NCBI GenBank assembly: GCA_030141605.1
Contig: JAQGDQ010002398.1
Span: 1 to 54,863, forward strand
DNA from: Tubiluchus corallicola
Taxonomy: Eukaryota > Priapulida > Priapulimorpha > Priapulimorphida > Tubiluchidae
Direction of reading: 5' to 3'
DNA: 54,863 nt
Shown: piece after piece, positions 9,834 to 18,524 of the stretch
How positions within the stretch are numbered: position 1 is the first letter of the stretch
Layout: each line of letters opens with the position of its first letter
The notes under the pieces: model-generated
Seen by the model: the letters and a program-made list of their open reading frames with translations, nothing else
The model's database searches: none
What the model was told of the DNA's origin: nothing
Translations under genes and position numbers: made by a program

Positions 9834-10346
9834 ATGAAAAAACTTTTTTTAATTGGACTACCAGCCTCTGGAAAAACTACATTCGGAAAACATATAGCAA
9901 AACTATTGTCTATTACTTTTATAGACCTTGATGAAGAAATAGAACAGAAAGAAAAAAAGTCTATAAGTGAAATATTTGACAATTATGATGAGGCATATTT
10001 TAGAAATATTGAAAAAGAGACATTAGATGATATTATTGAGAGGCAAGATGATTTTATATTAGCAACGGGAGGAGGAACGCCTTGCTTTTTTGATAACATG
10101 AAAAAAATGAATAAAGCAGGAAAAACAATATACTTAAATCTCTCCTTGGATGAAATACTAACAAGGTTGACAGAAAACAACCTTCAAATTAGGCCGTTGC
10201 TTAAAAATAAAAAAATAGAAGAATTACGGCAGGAGATTGCCATACAATATCAACAAAGAAGAAAATTTTATCAAAAAGCCACAATAACCATAAAGACCAC
10301 CCATTTAAGCCCCCAAGAAATATTACAACTTTTTAACGAACAATAA
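9834..10346 (+). CDS. aroK: Shikimate kinase
   Basis: 170 residues, normal length. It phosphorylates shikimate with ATP in the chorismate pathway. The P-loop is GLPASGKTTFGK, the shikimate-binding Asp is in FIDLDEEIE, the Gly-rich substrate loop is ATGGGTPCF, and the lid arginine lies in IRPLL. The enzyme is cytoplasmic. The gene follows the DoxX-like gene by 9 bases and is the last member of the moxR-to-aroK run. No terminator hairpin follows. All catalytic elements are present. Confidence 0.93.
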   Translation: MKKLFLIGLPASGKTTFGKHIAKLLSITFIDLDEEIEQKEKKSISEIFDNYDEAYFRNIEKETLDDIIERQDDFILATGGGTPCFFDNMKKMNKAGKTIYLNLSLDEILTRLTENNLQIRPLLKNKKIEELRQEIAIQYQQRRKFYQKATITIKTTHLSPQEILQLFNEQ

Positions 10347-10384
10347 ACAAAGTAAATTATTTTAGTATATTTTTTATATAAAAT

Positions 10385-10450
10385 TTGTTTTCACAATGTA
10401 TTCGTACTATACTTGTATTGTTTGTTTTCGAACAACGCAAACAATATTTG
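10385..10450 (+). promoter_or_regulatory. Tandem promoter-like elements before the small orphan gene
   Basis: Two near-matches to the Bacteroidota promoter lie in series: TTG 10385-10387, 20 bases, TATACTTG 10408-10415; and TTG 10422-10424, 18 bases, AATATTTG 10443-10450. Each has one mismatch in the -7 box. The second would start transcription about 16 bases before the ATG at 10473. Confidence 0.35.
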
Positions 10451-10472
10451 TGTAACATAAAATTATTACCCA

Positions 10473-10643
10473 ATGAAACCTTTTAAAATAAATACGACTA
10501 ATGATTTAATTGAATTTTGTTGCGACAAGATAGCAATGAAGATAAAAAAAGACATTAGCATAGAAGAGCTAATGGAAGATTTAGAGAATTCGAAAAAATT
10601 ACTAAAAATAGCACTAAAAATAAAGCGCGAAAATAAAAAATAG
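10473..10643 (+). CDS. Small hypothetical protein, 56 residues
   Basis: An ATG-to-TAG frame of 57 codons, MKPFKINTTNDLIEFC at the start, lysine-rich and predicted to be mostly helical (ISIEELMEDLENSKKLL), ending in a basic tail KIKRENKK. It has no signal peptide or membrane segment, so it is probably cytosolic. It lies between aroK and the convergent lptF-like gene and has promoter-like elements just upstream. Codon use and composition resemble the neighbours. No family is recognised; translation is plausible but unproven. Confidence 0.5.
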   Translation: MKPFKINTTNDLIEFCCDKIAMKIKKDISIEELMEDLENSKKLLKIALKIKRENKK

Positions 10644-10672
10644 GGACTTCTGGTTTTGGGTCACTCTTTGCT

Positions 10673-12386
10673 TTATCTTCTTTTTACTAACCGTAAAAAT
10701 TTATTCTTTTTTCGTTTTAGTATAAGAATAAGTGGAAGGACTCTCACTTTTATTATATGGTGAAAGTCAACATCAAAAAGCCTTGTATCTTTGCTTGCAT
10801 GCCATAAGAAAAATAGTCCTACGGGCAATAAAATAATATTTGGCATCCACATAGCCAATGCAGGGTTTATAAAGCCTTGTTTGGCTGATTTTTCAAAGGT
10901 TATACCTATGATATAAAAAAGTATAAAAAGAAAAGTGGAGATTACAATAGGCATGCCCAATCCTCCTCGTTTTACAATTGCTCCCAATGGTGCACCTATC
11001 AAAAACATAACAATGATACTAAAAGCTAAGGAGACTTTTCTATGCTTTTCAATTTGCATTCTGTATAGGTCATATAGCGTTCTATCAATAGTATCATTTC
11101 GTGATTTGACTACATTGTGTAGTGCCCTAACATATGAAACAGCTTTGACATATGTCTCTTTCGTGTTGGTTGATAAGAATAGACTATCTTGAGCTATTTG
11201 TACAGAGTCAGTAGACATTGTTGTTGCCAGATCTATTGAGTCCTGCTTTGTGTTATCTTTATCTGCCATTGGTATCAAAGAATCAATGCTACTATCCCCC
11301 GAAAGACTGTTAGGCAAAAAACTAGCTGCTGCATATTTGATATTAGCTGATGATTTTTTAGCACTTAAAGCGTTGCTATTAAAAGGTTGTGTAGTTGAGT
11401 TGTTTGGTAGCCCACTAATTGCTTTTCGTTGCCAAGGCAAGTTTTTTGCAGTATCATTTACAATCACATTATTGAGATTATACTTTTGTTGTGCTTTAAT
11501 AGCCTTTTGAAGTTTATTTTTTTGCTTTTCTTCTACATTTTTTAATGAATCAATATCTTTTGTTAATTGCCCCATATTTTTCATTAAACGATTATTAGAA
11601 AATAAATTTTTATCTGTACGCTTAAAATCAACTATATCAATTAGGCTGAACACTATTTTCCCTTTTTTGAACTCTGTTCTCACATATGGTAGAGGTGTCT
11701 TATACCTTACTTTTTTGTTTTTTTTATCAACTTGCTCAATGTAAGTTTTTCCATGCTCAAGATTTAACACCAAATATGCTCCATCATATAAATTGTCCAT
11801 TGTCCCCCTTTGAGCTAATGTAAGATTAGTGTTGCCGATATTGTCACTATGATCATATATCATTACGCCTTCCAGTTTGTGCCCTGTATTATCTTTTTTA
11901 TCTATCTTAATTTTATACCCAGGAATGTTGTCATAAAAGAATCCTTCTATAAATTCTGATGCAGGCTTTTTGTTTTTAATATCATACAACAAGCTGTAAG
12001 CCTCTAAATTAGCTTTTGGAACAATATAATTATTACTAAAAAAGGCCAATGTTGCAAGAGCAACAGAAAAAAGAAAGAGAGGTCTTATGGCACGTAATAA
12101 AGATATGCCTGCACTTTTCATGGCAGCTACCTCAAAATGCTCGCCAAGATTCCCAAAGCTCATAATAGATGCCAGCAGCATACCCAAAGCAAAGGCATTA
12201 GGTGTTGTGTTGATGCTAAAATAAAACACTAACCTGCCATATACATCTATTCCTAAGTCTTTTCCTACAATTTCATCAAAATACCCCATAAAAAATTGTA
12301 TGAGTAAAATAGCTATTCCAAAGAAGAAAGTAGCTATGAATGTGCCTAAGAAGGAAAGAAGGACAAGCTTGTCTATTTTTTATCAT
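10673..12386 (-). CDS. LptF/LptG-family permease (YjgP/YjgQ), frameshift in the first codons
   Basis: Inner-membrane component of the LPS transport ABC system. The unbroken frame is 10673-12289 (538 codons from an internal ATG), but it continues upstream without a stop through a first membrane helix (KLVLLSFLGTFIAT, FFFGIAILLIQFF) to about 12378. There the T6 run at 12376-12381 (A6 on the coding strand) puts the natural ATG at 12386 out of frame by one base; A5 would give MIKIDKLVLLSF. Motifs: GKDLGIDV, MLLASIMSFGNLGEH, AMKSAGISLLRAIRPL. A periplasmic region of about 250 residues is followed by three C-terminal helices (IIVMFLIGAPLGAIVKRGGLG). It is longer than the enterobacterial protein because of a Ser/Lys-rich periplasmic insert, usual in Bacteroidota. 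F versus G cannot be settled here. Confidence 0.87.
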
Positions 12387-12419
12387 ATAAGTTATATATA
12401 TAGAATAGAACGTCTTTCG

Positions 12420-12427
12420 CAAAGATA
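12420..12427 (-). promoter_or_regulatory. -7 box for the lptF/lptG gene
   Basis: TATCTTTG on the minus strand, a full match to TAnnTTTG, 34 bases ahead of the ATG at 12386. No TTG is seen at the expected -33 position. Its position supports the upstream start for the permease gene. Confidence 0.5.
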
Positions 12428-12489
12428 AAAAAAATTAATTAAAATGATTTTTTTGATAAATTTATAAACAGAACAAAAAACATTTTTCT

Positions 12490-12497
12490 TATGTTTG
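12490..12497 (+). promoter_or_regulatory. -7 box for the phosphoesterase gene
   Basis: TATGTTTG, a full match to TAnnTTTG, 54 bases before the ATG at 12552. The -33 TTG is not evident. Confidence 0.45.
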
Positions 12498-12551
12498 TTT
12501 ATAACCTTAAAATTTTTGCTAAAAGCAATAAGTTAATAAATTATTGAAATT

Positions 12552-13043
12552 ATGAAAATAGCTATCATTTCAGACATTCATGACAATTTGAGTAAGCTAG
12601 AAGAAATGCTACAATGTTTTGAGAGTCAACAAGTAAGCCAAATCATTTTTTGTGGAGACTTTTGCTCTCCAATTCCTGCCAGAAAGTTAGGAGCATCCTT
12701 AAAGGACATTCATTGTGTTTTTGGAAATGGCGATGGTGATAGAATGGCAATTTGCAATTTGTCTCATACAAAATATAAGAACTTAAAAATACACGGAGAG
12801 TATGCAAACTTGGTTATTGATGGTTTGAAAATAGCAGTTACGCATTATCCTTTTTATGCAGAGGCACTTGCTAAAACTCAAGATTTTGATTTTGTTTTTT
12901 CAGGACATACTCACCAGGCTATGGAAAAACATATTGGCAATTGTGCTTGGATAAATCCTGGAGATGTAATGGGGCTAATAAACAAACCATCCTCAACCAT
13001 TTTGGATACGTTAAGTAAAAAAATTGAGTTTAAAAATTTTTAA
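12552..13043 (+). CDS. YfcE/MJ0936-type metallophosphoesterase
   Basis: 163 residues, the usual size for this small calcineurin-like family. Metal-binding motifs in order: ISDIHDN (residues 6-12), FCGDFCSP, VFGNGDGDR, THYPFY and FSGHTHQA, ending with WINPGD. These give the two-metal phosphodiesterase centre. The enzyme is cytoplasmic and hydrolyses phosphodiesters such as bis-pNPP in vitro; the physiological substrate is not known for the family. It stands alone, divergent from the LPS-transport gene, with its own -7 box. Confidence 0.88.
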   Translation: MKIAIISDIHDNLSKLEEMLQCFESQQVSQIIFCGDFCSPIPARKLGASLKDIHCVFGNGDGDRMAICNLSHTKYKNLKIHGEYANLVIDGLKIAVTHYPFYAEALAKTQDFDFVFSGHTHQAMEKHIGNCAWINPGDVMGLINKPSSTILDTLSKKIEFKNF

Positions 13044-13335
13044 CAATTATATTTCAAAATAGAGAATGTGTATGGCGTTAAAATGAAATCAAAAAATATA
13101 ACAATTTTTTTTGATTGCTTAACTACTAAAATATAGCATTATTGGCATGCATTAAAATCGAAATAGAAAAAAAGTACAATTTTTAATAATTTGCTTTAAG
13201 GAAAAGTTCAACATTCTTGTTTTGTGTGTTGCCTTTGTGTGAGTTAAGAAAAATAAACAAACATTGAATAGAAATAAAAATAATTTTTTTGTCAAAAAAA
13301 GTCGATTTTTTTCTAATAAAAAAGGATAATTTTTT

Positions 13336-13343
13336 TACCTTTG
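13336..13343 (+). promoter_or_regulatory. -7 box for the nrdJ transcript
   Basis: TACCTTTG, a full TAnnTTTG match, with no clear TTG at -33. Transcription from it would start near 13350 and give an unusually long leader of about 215 bases ahead of nrdJ. Confidence 0.5.
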
Positions 13344-13367
13344 ATATACTATAGTTAAACGTTAAAA

Positions 13368-13412
13368 CAGGCGCCACCTTTTTAGTCTCACACCTTATTT
13401 TGGTGATGCTTG
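13368..13412 (+). promoter_or_regulatory. Candidate leader-RNA hairpin before nrdJ
   Basis: Left arm CAGGCGCCACC (13368-13378) pairs with right arm GGTGATGCTTG (13402-13412): ten of eleven positions pair, counting two G-U pairs, around a 23-base loop. Inside the loop a second CACC (13390-13393) can instead pair with the same GGTG, so two mutually exclusive hairpins are possible. The arms are much more GC-rich than their surroundings. Function unknown. Confidence 0.4.
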
Positions 13413-13566
13413 TATAATAAAGAGAACAATTGAAATAACAAAAAAACACAATTTGCAATGATAACATTTTAACAATATATTTTAGTAACAATTTAACTGT
13501 TTATGGTGTTTAAATGATGTGGTTAAAATAATATAAAATTTTATTACTTGTAAAACATATTATGAT

Positions 13567-15843
13567 ATGCAAAAAATAGTAAACCAAAAACCAGAAGAAA
13601 TAATGAAATCCCTTGCTCCTAAAAAAGTAATAAAAAGAGACGGAAGAATAGTAGATTTTGATGCAGTACGCATTCAAAATGCTATAAAAAAATGCTTTAG
13701 GGGAATTGGAAAGGAAGACATTGACACCGAAAAAATTGTAGAAAAAGTAGTAGGTAGTGTTGCAGCCAAAATACAAAATACTACCTTAGGCGAAACTCCC
13801 ACCGTAGAACAAATACAAGACGTAGTAGAAGTTGTATTGCAGTCTTGTGGAGAATATGAAGCAGCAAAAAGCTATATACTATATAGGGCGGAGCACGCAA
13901 AACTAAGAGAAAAACGCTCTATTCCCGAAGAGATAAAAGAAGCATTTGACAATTCAAATCAATATTTTCCTACGGAGTTACAAAAATTTCAATTTTTTGA
14001 TAAATACTCTCGGTTCGATAATAAAAAGGGAAGAAGAGAAACATGGAAAGAGACAGTAGATAGAGCTGTAGAGTTTCTGCAAGAATTGTCAGATTATAGA
14101 TTAAGACCTTTGACGTATGAGCGAATAAAAAAAGCAATACTTGACATGAAAGTTATGCCTTCCATGCGATTGTTAGCCATGGCAGGAGCAGCAGCAAGAA
14201 GAAATAACATTGCACTATACAATTGCTCTTATATGCCAGTAGACCACATAGACTCTTTTGTAGAGGCGTTAATTATATCTATGGCAGGCTGTGGAGTAGG
14301 TTACTCAGTTGAAAGTGAATATGTAGAAAAATTGCCACGCATTAAACGTAGAAAAGAACATGCCGTTCCAACCCCTTTTATAATAGAAGACTCAAGTGAA
14401 GGCTGGGCAGAAGCCCTAAAAATAGGATTAGAAGCATGGTTCAGTGGGCTTGATGTAGAGTACAATTACTCGCTAGTAAGACCAGCAGGATCAGTGCTGC
14501 GAATTAAAGGAGGGAGATCTTCAGGACCAGAGCCATTGAAGAAAACATTAGATTTTGTACGCGCTAAAATTTTAGCGAGACAAGGCACAACATTGCGATC
14601 AATAGATGCACATGATATTATGTGCTCTATTGGATCAGCAGCAGTGTCAGGAGGTGTGAGACGAACAGCCATGATTGCCTTGTTTGACTATGACGATATG
14701 ACGATGAGGCACTGCAAAGATGGAGATTTTTGGAAAAACAATAGCCAACGGTGGAACGCCAATAACTCCGCAGTTTGGCCATCTAGAGCTTTGTCGCAAG
14801 AAGAAGTGAGCAACTTTATTTTAGATATGGTAAACTCACAAAGAGGAGAACCGGGTATTTTTAATAGACAAGCAGCGGAACAAACCAAACCAAAAAGAAG
14901 AAAAAAAGCAAGATTTGGAACAAACCCTTGTGGAGAAATAATACTAAGACCATTTCAATTTTGTAATCTATCAGTAGCAGTAGCACGCTCAGATGATACT
15001 CTTGAAAGCTTGAAAGAAAAAGTAGAACTTGCAACCATAATAGGCACAATCCAGTCAAAAGCAACGCATTTTCCAGGATTGAGGAGTGAGTGGAAGAAAA
15101 ATTGTGAAGAAGAGAGATTGCTAGGTGTGGACATTAATGGGCAAATGGACTGTTCGCTTGTACAAGATCCAAAAGTACAACAAATATTAAGGCAAGTAGC
15201 AATAGAAACCAACGAAAGAGCAGCAAAAGTATTGGGTATCAACCCGTCAACCTCTATTACATGTGTAAAGCCTTCTGGAAATTCTTCTCAACTGCTTAAC
15301 TGTTCATCTGGTATACATGCTCGATGGTCTAAGCACTATATTAGAAATGTGAGAATAAACACTAATACCCCCATTTATAAAGTGTTAAGTAACGCGGGAG
15401 TTCCTATGGATCCTGAAAATGGACAAACGCGAGAGGGTGCAACAACGTGGGTAGCGCATTTTCCAGTCAAGTCTCCAGATGATGCCATTACCAAGGGACA
15501 AATGACAGCATTAGAGCAATGCAATTATTGGCTACAGTGTAAAGAAAATTACACAGAACATAACCCAAGTGTAACAATTACTTACAAACCTGATGAAGTT
15601 TTTGACATACTAAAGTGGGTATGGACACATCAAAGCAAAATAGGAGGAATGACATTTCTTCCAGCTTTTAATCCTTCATTTAATCAACTTCCATATGAAG
15701 AAATCAATGAAGAGCAATACAATGAACTTGTAAGTAAGTTTCCAGAAATAGACTTTAGTAAGATATATAGGTATGAAGAGGAAGACTATACGACCGTGGC
15801 TCAGGAAGTAGCTTGTTTGGGTGCCAATTGTGACTCTTTATAA
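13567..15843 (+). CDS. nrdJ: Adenosylcobalamin-dependent ribonucleoside-triphosphate reductase (class II)
   Basis: 758 residues, close to the monomeric Lactobacillus-type enzyme plus an ATP cone. It makes deoxynucleotides from NTPs using a B12-generated thiyl radical, without needing oxygen. Residues about 18-110 form an ATP-cone (VIKRDGRIVDFD). Active-site residues visible: Cys220 in LYNCSY, NPCGE with Cys455 and Glu457, and Cys466 in FQFCNLS, giving the redox pair Cys220/Cys466 and the radical Cys455. The C-terminal swinging pair is Cys750 and Cys755 (ACLGANC). Also MPSMRLLAMAGAA and VKPSGNSSQLL. It is a single-gene unit with a long leader. The host needs B12 or a precursor for this enzyme. 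Confidence 0.93.
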   Translation: MQKIVNQKPEEIMKSLAPKKVIKRDGRIVDFDAVRIQNAIKKCFRGIGKEDIDTEKIVEKVVGSVAAKIQNTTLGETPTVEQIQDVVEVVLQSCGEYEAAKSYILYRAEHAKLREKRSIPEEIKEAFDNSNQYFPTELQKFQFFDKYSRFDNKKGRRETWKETVDRAVEFLQELSDYRLRPLTYERIKKAILDMKVMPSMRLLAMAGAAARRNNIALYNCSYMPVDHIDSFVEALIISMAGCGVGYSVESEYVEKLPRIKRRKEHAVPTPFIIEDSSEGWAEALKIGLEAWFSGLDVEYNYSLVRPAGSVLRIKGGRSSGPEPLKKTLDFVRAKILARQGTTLRSIDAHDIMCSIGSAAVSGGVRRTAMIALFDYDDMTMRHCKDGDFWKNNSQRWNANNSAVWPSRALSQEEVSNFILDMVNSQRGEPGIFNRQAAEQTKPKRRKKARFGTNPCGEIILRPFQFCNLSVAVARSDDTLESLKEKVELATIIGTIQSKATHFPGLRSEWKKNCEEERLLGVDINGQMDCSLVQDPKVQQILRQVAIETNERAAKVLGINPSTSITCVKPSGNSSQLLNCSSGIHARWSKHYIRNVRINTNTPIYKVLSNAGVPMDPENGQTREGATTWVAHFPVKSPDDAITKGQMTALEQCNYWLQCKENYTEHNPSVTITYKPDEVFDILKWVWTHQSKIGGMTFLPAFNPSFNQLPYEEINEEQYNELVSKFPEIDFSKIYRYEEEDYTTVAQEVACLGANCDSL

Positions 15844-15996
15844 AAGTTGTAAAAGCATAGAAAATCCATTAAAGTAAACGAAAAAAGTAGAAAGGAAGAT
15901 TTGTTTTTGAGTTTTGCCCATTTTGAAAAATAAAAAAAGAATTTTAACTTGCAACAAAAATTTAAAAACAGCTTTAAAACATAAACTTTACAAAGT

Positions 15997-17271
15997 ATGG
16001 GAAATATAAAAAAAGTTATTATTGGACAATCAGGAGGCCCAACCCCTGTAATTGATTGGGAAGTAGCAGGAGCATTAGACGCAGCACAGAAAAACGGAAT
16101 TCAAATGTTAGGCGCTATTAATGGACTAGAAGGAGTGCTATACTGTGAAAGATCGCAAAACATTGTAGATTTGTCAAGTGTAGGTCCTATTGAATTTATC
16201 CACAATGGCCCAGGCTCAGGATTAGGCACGACCAGAATAAAGCCTACCGAAAATGAATACAAGCAAATTGCCTCCAATTTAAAAAAATTAGGCATTGATG
16301 CTATTATTTACATAGGAGGTAACGACTCCTCTGACCAACTTAAAGGGTTGACACAATTTACAGATGTTAAGGCTATACATGCTATAAAAACCATAGACAA
16401 TGATTTGCCCGTTACTCACCACTGCCCAGGGTTTGGTTCAGCAGCTCTTTATAATGCGACAACATTGAAAAACGTGCATAAAGACTTTTCATCTTATAAA
16501 GTGAAAGGCGATATAGGAGGAGGAAAGCAAGGTTTTGTACATGCCCCTATAGTAGTGTATCAAGTAATGGGAAGAAAAGCAGGTTGGTTGGCACAAGCGT
16601 CAGCATTTGCAAAAGTTAATCCCGCAGGGCAAATTATTGAAGAAGCCCCGCCACACATTGTTCTTTCCAAAGAAAATTTCTTTAATAAAGAAAAATTTCT
16701 TGGCGACCTATCTAACGTTATCACTAAATATGGAGAGGCAGTAATAGTTGTACAAGAAGACCTAACTGATGAAAAAACAAAAAAATCTATTGCAGAACTA
16801 TATGGCAATGTAGATCTTGATCCACATTCCAATATTCAGCACGGTAGAGCAGGTTCGTTTTCCCCAGCAGTTTTTTTAGCGCAGTTGGCTGTCAAAGAAT
16901 TAAAAATAGATGCTGTGGCAAAAAAAGTGAAAGAGGCAGTATTGGTTCCACAACACATACAACGTAGTCATAGTATTGCATTACCTGACGCTTCGGAAGC
17001 GTATAAGGTAGGAATGAAAGCCATGCAAGCGTTGATTGATGGAGAAAACAAAAAATCAGTAGTACTGCTAAAAGATAAATTGGGAAGAATAACTACAGGT
17101 TTGACAGAACTTGACAACATAGCTCGAAAAGAAGTAGACGTAGATGGCAAGTATATTAATGGATATTTGGGACCTACACAAGAGTTTATAGATGAATATT
17201 TACCTTGTATAGGAGGGGCGACAGCACTACCTCATCACTCTCAAATAAAATTTCGCTATTATAACGTATAA
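15997..17271 (+). CDS. pfp: PPi-type 6-phosphofructokinase
   Basis: 424 residues. It phosphorylates fructose 6-phosphate, probably with pyrophosphate and reversibly, in glycolysis. The nucleotide/PPi loop is GQSGGPTPVID (residues 10-20). The donor-determining motif reads YIGGNDSS (105-112), where ATP enzymes have GGDGS; an Asp or Asn-Asp version here is typical of PPi enzymes. The substrate motifs are KTIDNDLPVT (131-140), PGFGSA (144-149) and MGRKAGW (191-197). The enzyme is cytoplasmic. A perfect terminator hairpin follows the stop, so the transcript ends here. Donor choice is inferred from sequence and not certain. Confidence 0.88.
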   Translation: MGNIKKVIIGQSGGPTPVIDWEVAGALDAAQKNGIQMLGAINGLEGVLYCERSQNIVDLSSVGPIEFIHNGPGSGLGTTRIKPTENEYKQIASNLKKLGIDAIIYIGGNDSSDQLKGLTQFTDVKAIHAIKTIDNDLPVTHHCPGFGSAALYNATTLKNVHKDFSSYKVKGDIGGGKQGFVHAPIVVYQVMGRKAGWLAQASAFAKVNPAGQIIEEAPPHIVLSKENFFNKEKFLGDLSNVITKYGEAVIVVQEDLTDEKTKKSIAELYGNVDLDPHSNIQHGRAGSFSPAVFLAQLAVKELKIDAVAKKVKEAVLVPQHIQRSHSIALPDASEAYKVGMKAMQALIDGENKKSVVLLKDKLGRITTGLTELDNIARKEVDVDGKYINGYLGPTQEFIDEYLPCIGGATALPHHSQIKFRYYNV

Positions 17272-17289
17272 TACAAATTTTAGGATAAC

Positions 17290-17321
17290 AAAAAGGGAGA
17301 AAGACACTTTCTCCCTTTTTT
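17290..17321 (+). terminator. Intrinsic terminator after pfp
   Basis: Nine-base GC-containing stem GGGAGAAAG / CTTTCTCCC with a 3-base loop (ACA), extended by AAAA/TTTT pairs and followed by T6. It is the clearest rho-independent terminator in the window. The symmetric A/T flanks could also act on the other strand, but no leftward gene enters it. Confidence 0.9.
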
Positions 17322-17425
17322 ATTTCAATACACATCCAAAGTCTTTTTTTAATAGAAAAACCATTTTAGAATAAAAAACTATTTTGTAAATTGCTGTCAA
17401 AATATAATTTTTTGATTATACATAT

Positions 17426-18501
17426 ATGAGTAAAAAGACTATTCTTATAATATTTGGTGGAAAATCGGTAGAACATGAAATCTCCATTCAGTCTGCAAAA
17501 AACATAGAAAAAAATATAGACAAAAGTAAATTTGCTCTTATATTCATATATATCAACAAAGAAAACAAATGGTATTGGGCAGATAGTGTACAGCAAAATG
17601 TATCATCCAAATCTGAAGTAACTATTCAATTTTCACCCTATAGAGCAAAACTTATTAGGCAAAATAATGTCATCACCCCAGAGGTTATTTTCCCAGTGCT
17701 TCATGGAACGGGTGGAGAAGATGGAAGCATTCAGGGCTTGTTTAACCTTTTGGGATATCCCATAATAGGTTGCAATGTATTAGGCTCCGCTATCAATATG
17801 GATAAAATAATCTCAAAACAAATACTAGAATATAATGGCATACCTACTGCCAAGTTTGTTACTTTTACCATAGAAGAACAAAATAAAATCTCTTATCAAA
17901 AAGTTGTTAGCAGCTGACGTTGCCATTTATGGTAAAGTCCAGCAATTTAGGTTCTTCTGTAGGAATTTCAAAAGTACATAACGAACAAGAATTTGAATTG
18001 GCAATAAAAGATTGTTTTAAATATAGCAATGAAATATTATGTGAACAGTATATAGAAGGTAGAGAGTTGGAGTGTGCTGTCATGGGCAATGAAAACCCTA
18101 AAACAACGCGATTAGGAGAAATTATCATTAATAAAAAAGAGTATGAATGGTATGATTATAAAGCTAAGTATATAGACCAAGATGCTGTTATGACAAAAGT
18201 GCCAGCGCTGTTGAGTAAAGATATTGAACGAAAAATACAACAACTTTGCATTAAGTCTTATAAAGTATTGAAGTGTTGTGATTTTGCAAGAGTGGATGCC
18301 TTTTTAGATGTTAATGATAACATTATTATAAATGAAATAAACACTATTCCTGGATTTACAGAAATTAGCATGTTTCCTATGTTATGGCAACACGAAGGGT
18401 TAGCATATAGCGAAATAATAACAACACTTATTGAGCTGTGTTTGCAACGATATAAAAAAGAGCAAAAATTAACTACAAGTTTTACAGAAAAAAGTCCTTA
18501 A
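17426..18501 (+). pseudogene. ddl: D-alanine--D-alanine ligase, one frameshift
   Basis: Makes the D-Ala-D-Ala dipeptide for peptidoglycan in the cytoplasm. The first frame (17426-17917) has the N-terminal signature FGGKSVEHEISIQSA and PVLHGTGGEDGSIQG, and stops at TGA 17915 after KVVSS. The next frame resumes immediately in LTLPFMVKSSNLGSSVGIS and contains EQYIEGRELECAV, DFARVDAFLD and NEINTIPGFTEISMFP. One base is missing between 17908 and 17915, in an AGCAGC repeat rather than a homopolymer. Everything else is intact and the total would be about 358 residues, normal for the family. Since the enzyme is essential in walled bacteria, a consensus error is more likely than loss. relA/spoT follows by 23 bases. 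Confidence 0.88.
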
Positions 18502-18524
18502 AGAACAATTAAAGCATAATCACC

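Larger units (their letters stand above)
13044..13566. other. Intergenic region upstream of nrdJ, 523 bases
   Basis: Very AT-rich. It holds one good -7 box (13336-13343) and a possible structured leader (13368-13412), both described separately. The 5' 290 bases show no promoter, repeat or convincing coding frame; leftward open frames here are low-complexity Phe/Lys/Ile-rich and look accidental. No NrdR-box dyad and no cobalamin-riboswitch core was recognised. Confidence 0.6.

Noticed and set aside
13350-13566. Cobalamin riboswitch ahead of nrdJ
   Set aside because: No recognisable B12 box or conserved GGTG/CCGC core spacing. GGCGCCACC resembles the box only weakly, so it is reported only as an unassigned leader structure.
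13183-13776. Leftward open frames of about 90-100 codons before and over the start of nrdJ
   Set aside because: Low-complexity Phe/Lys/Tyr-rich sequence from AT-rich DNA. One of them overlaps the start of nrdJ antisense. No family resemblance.
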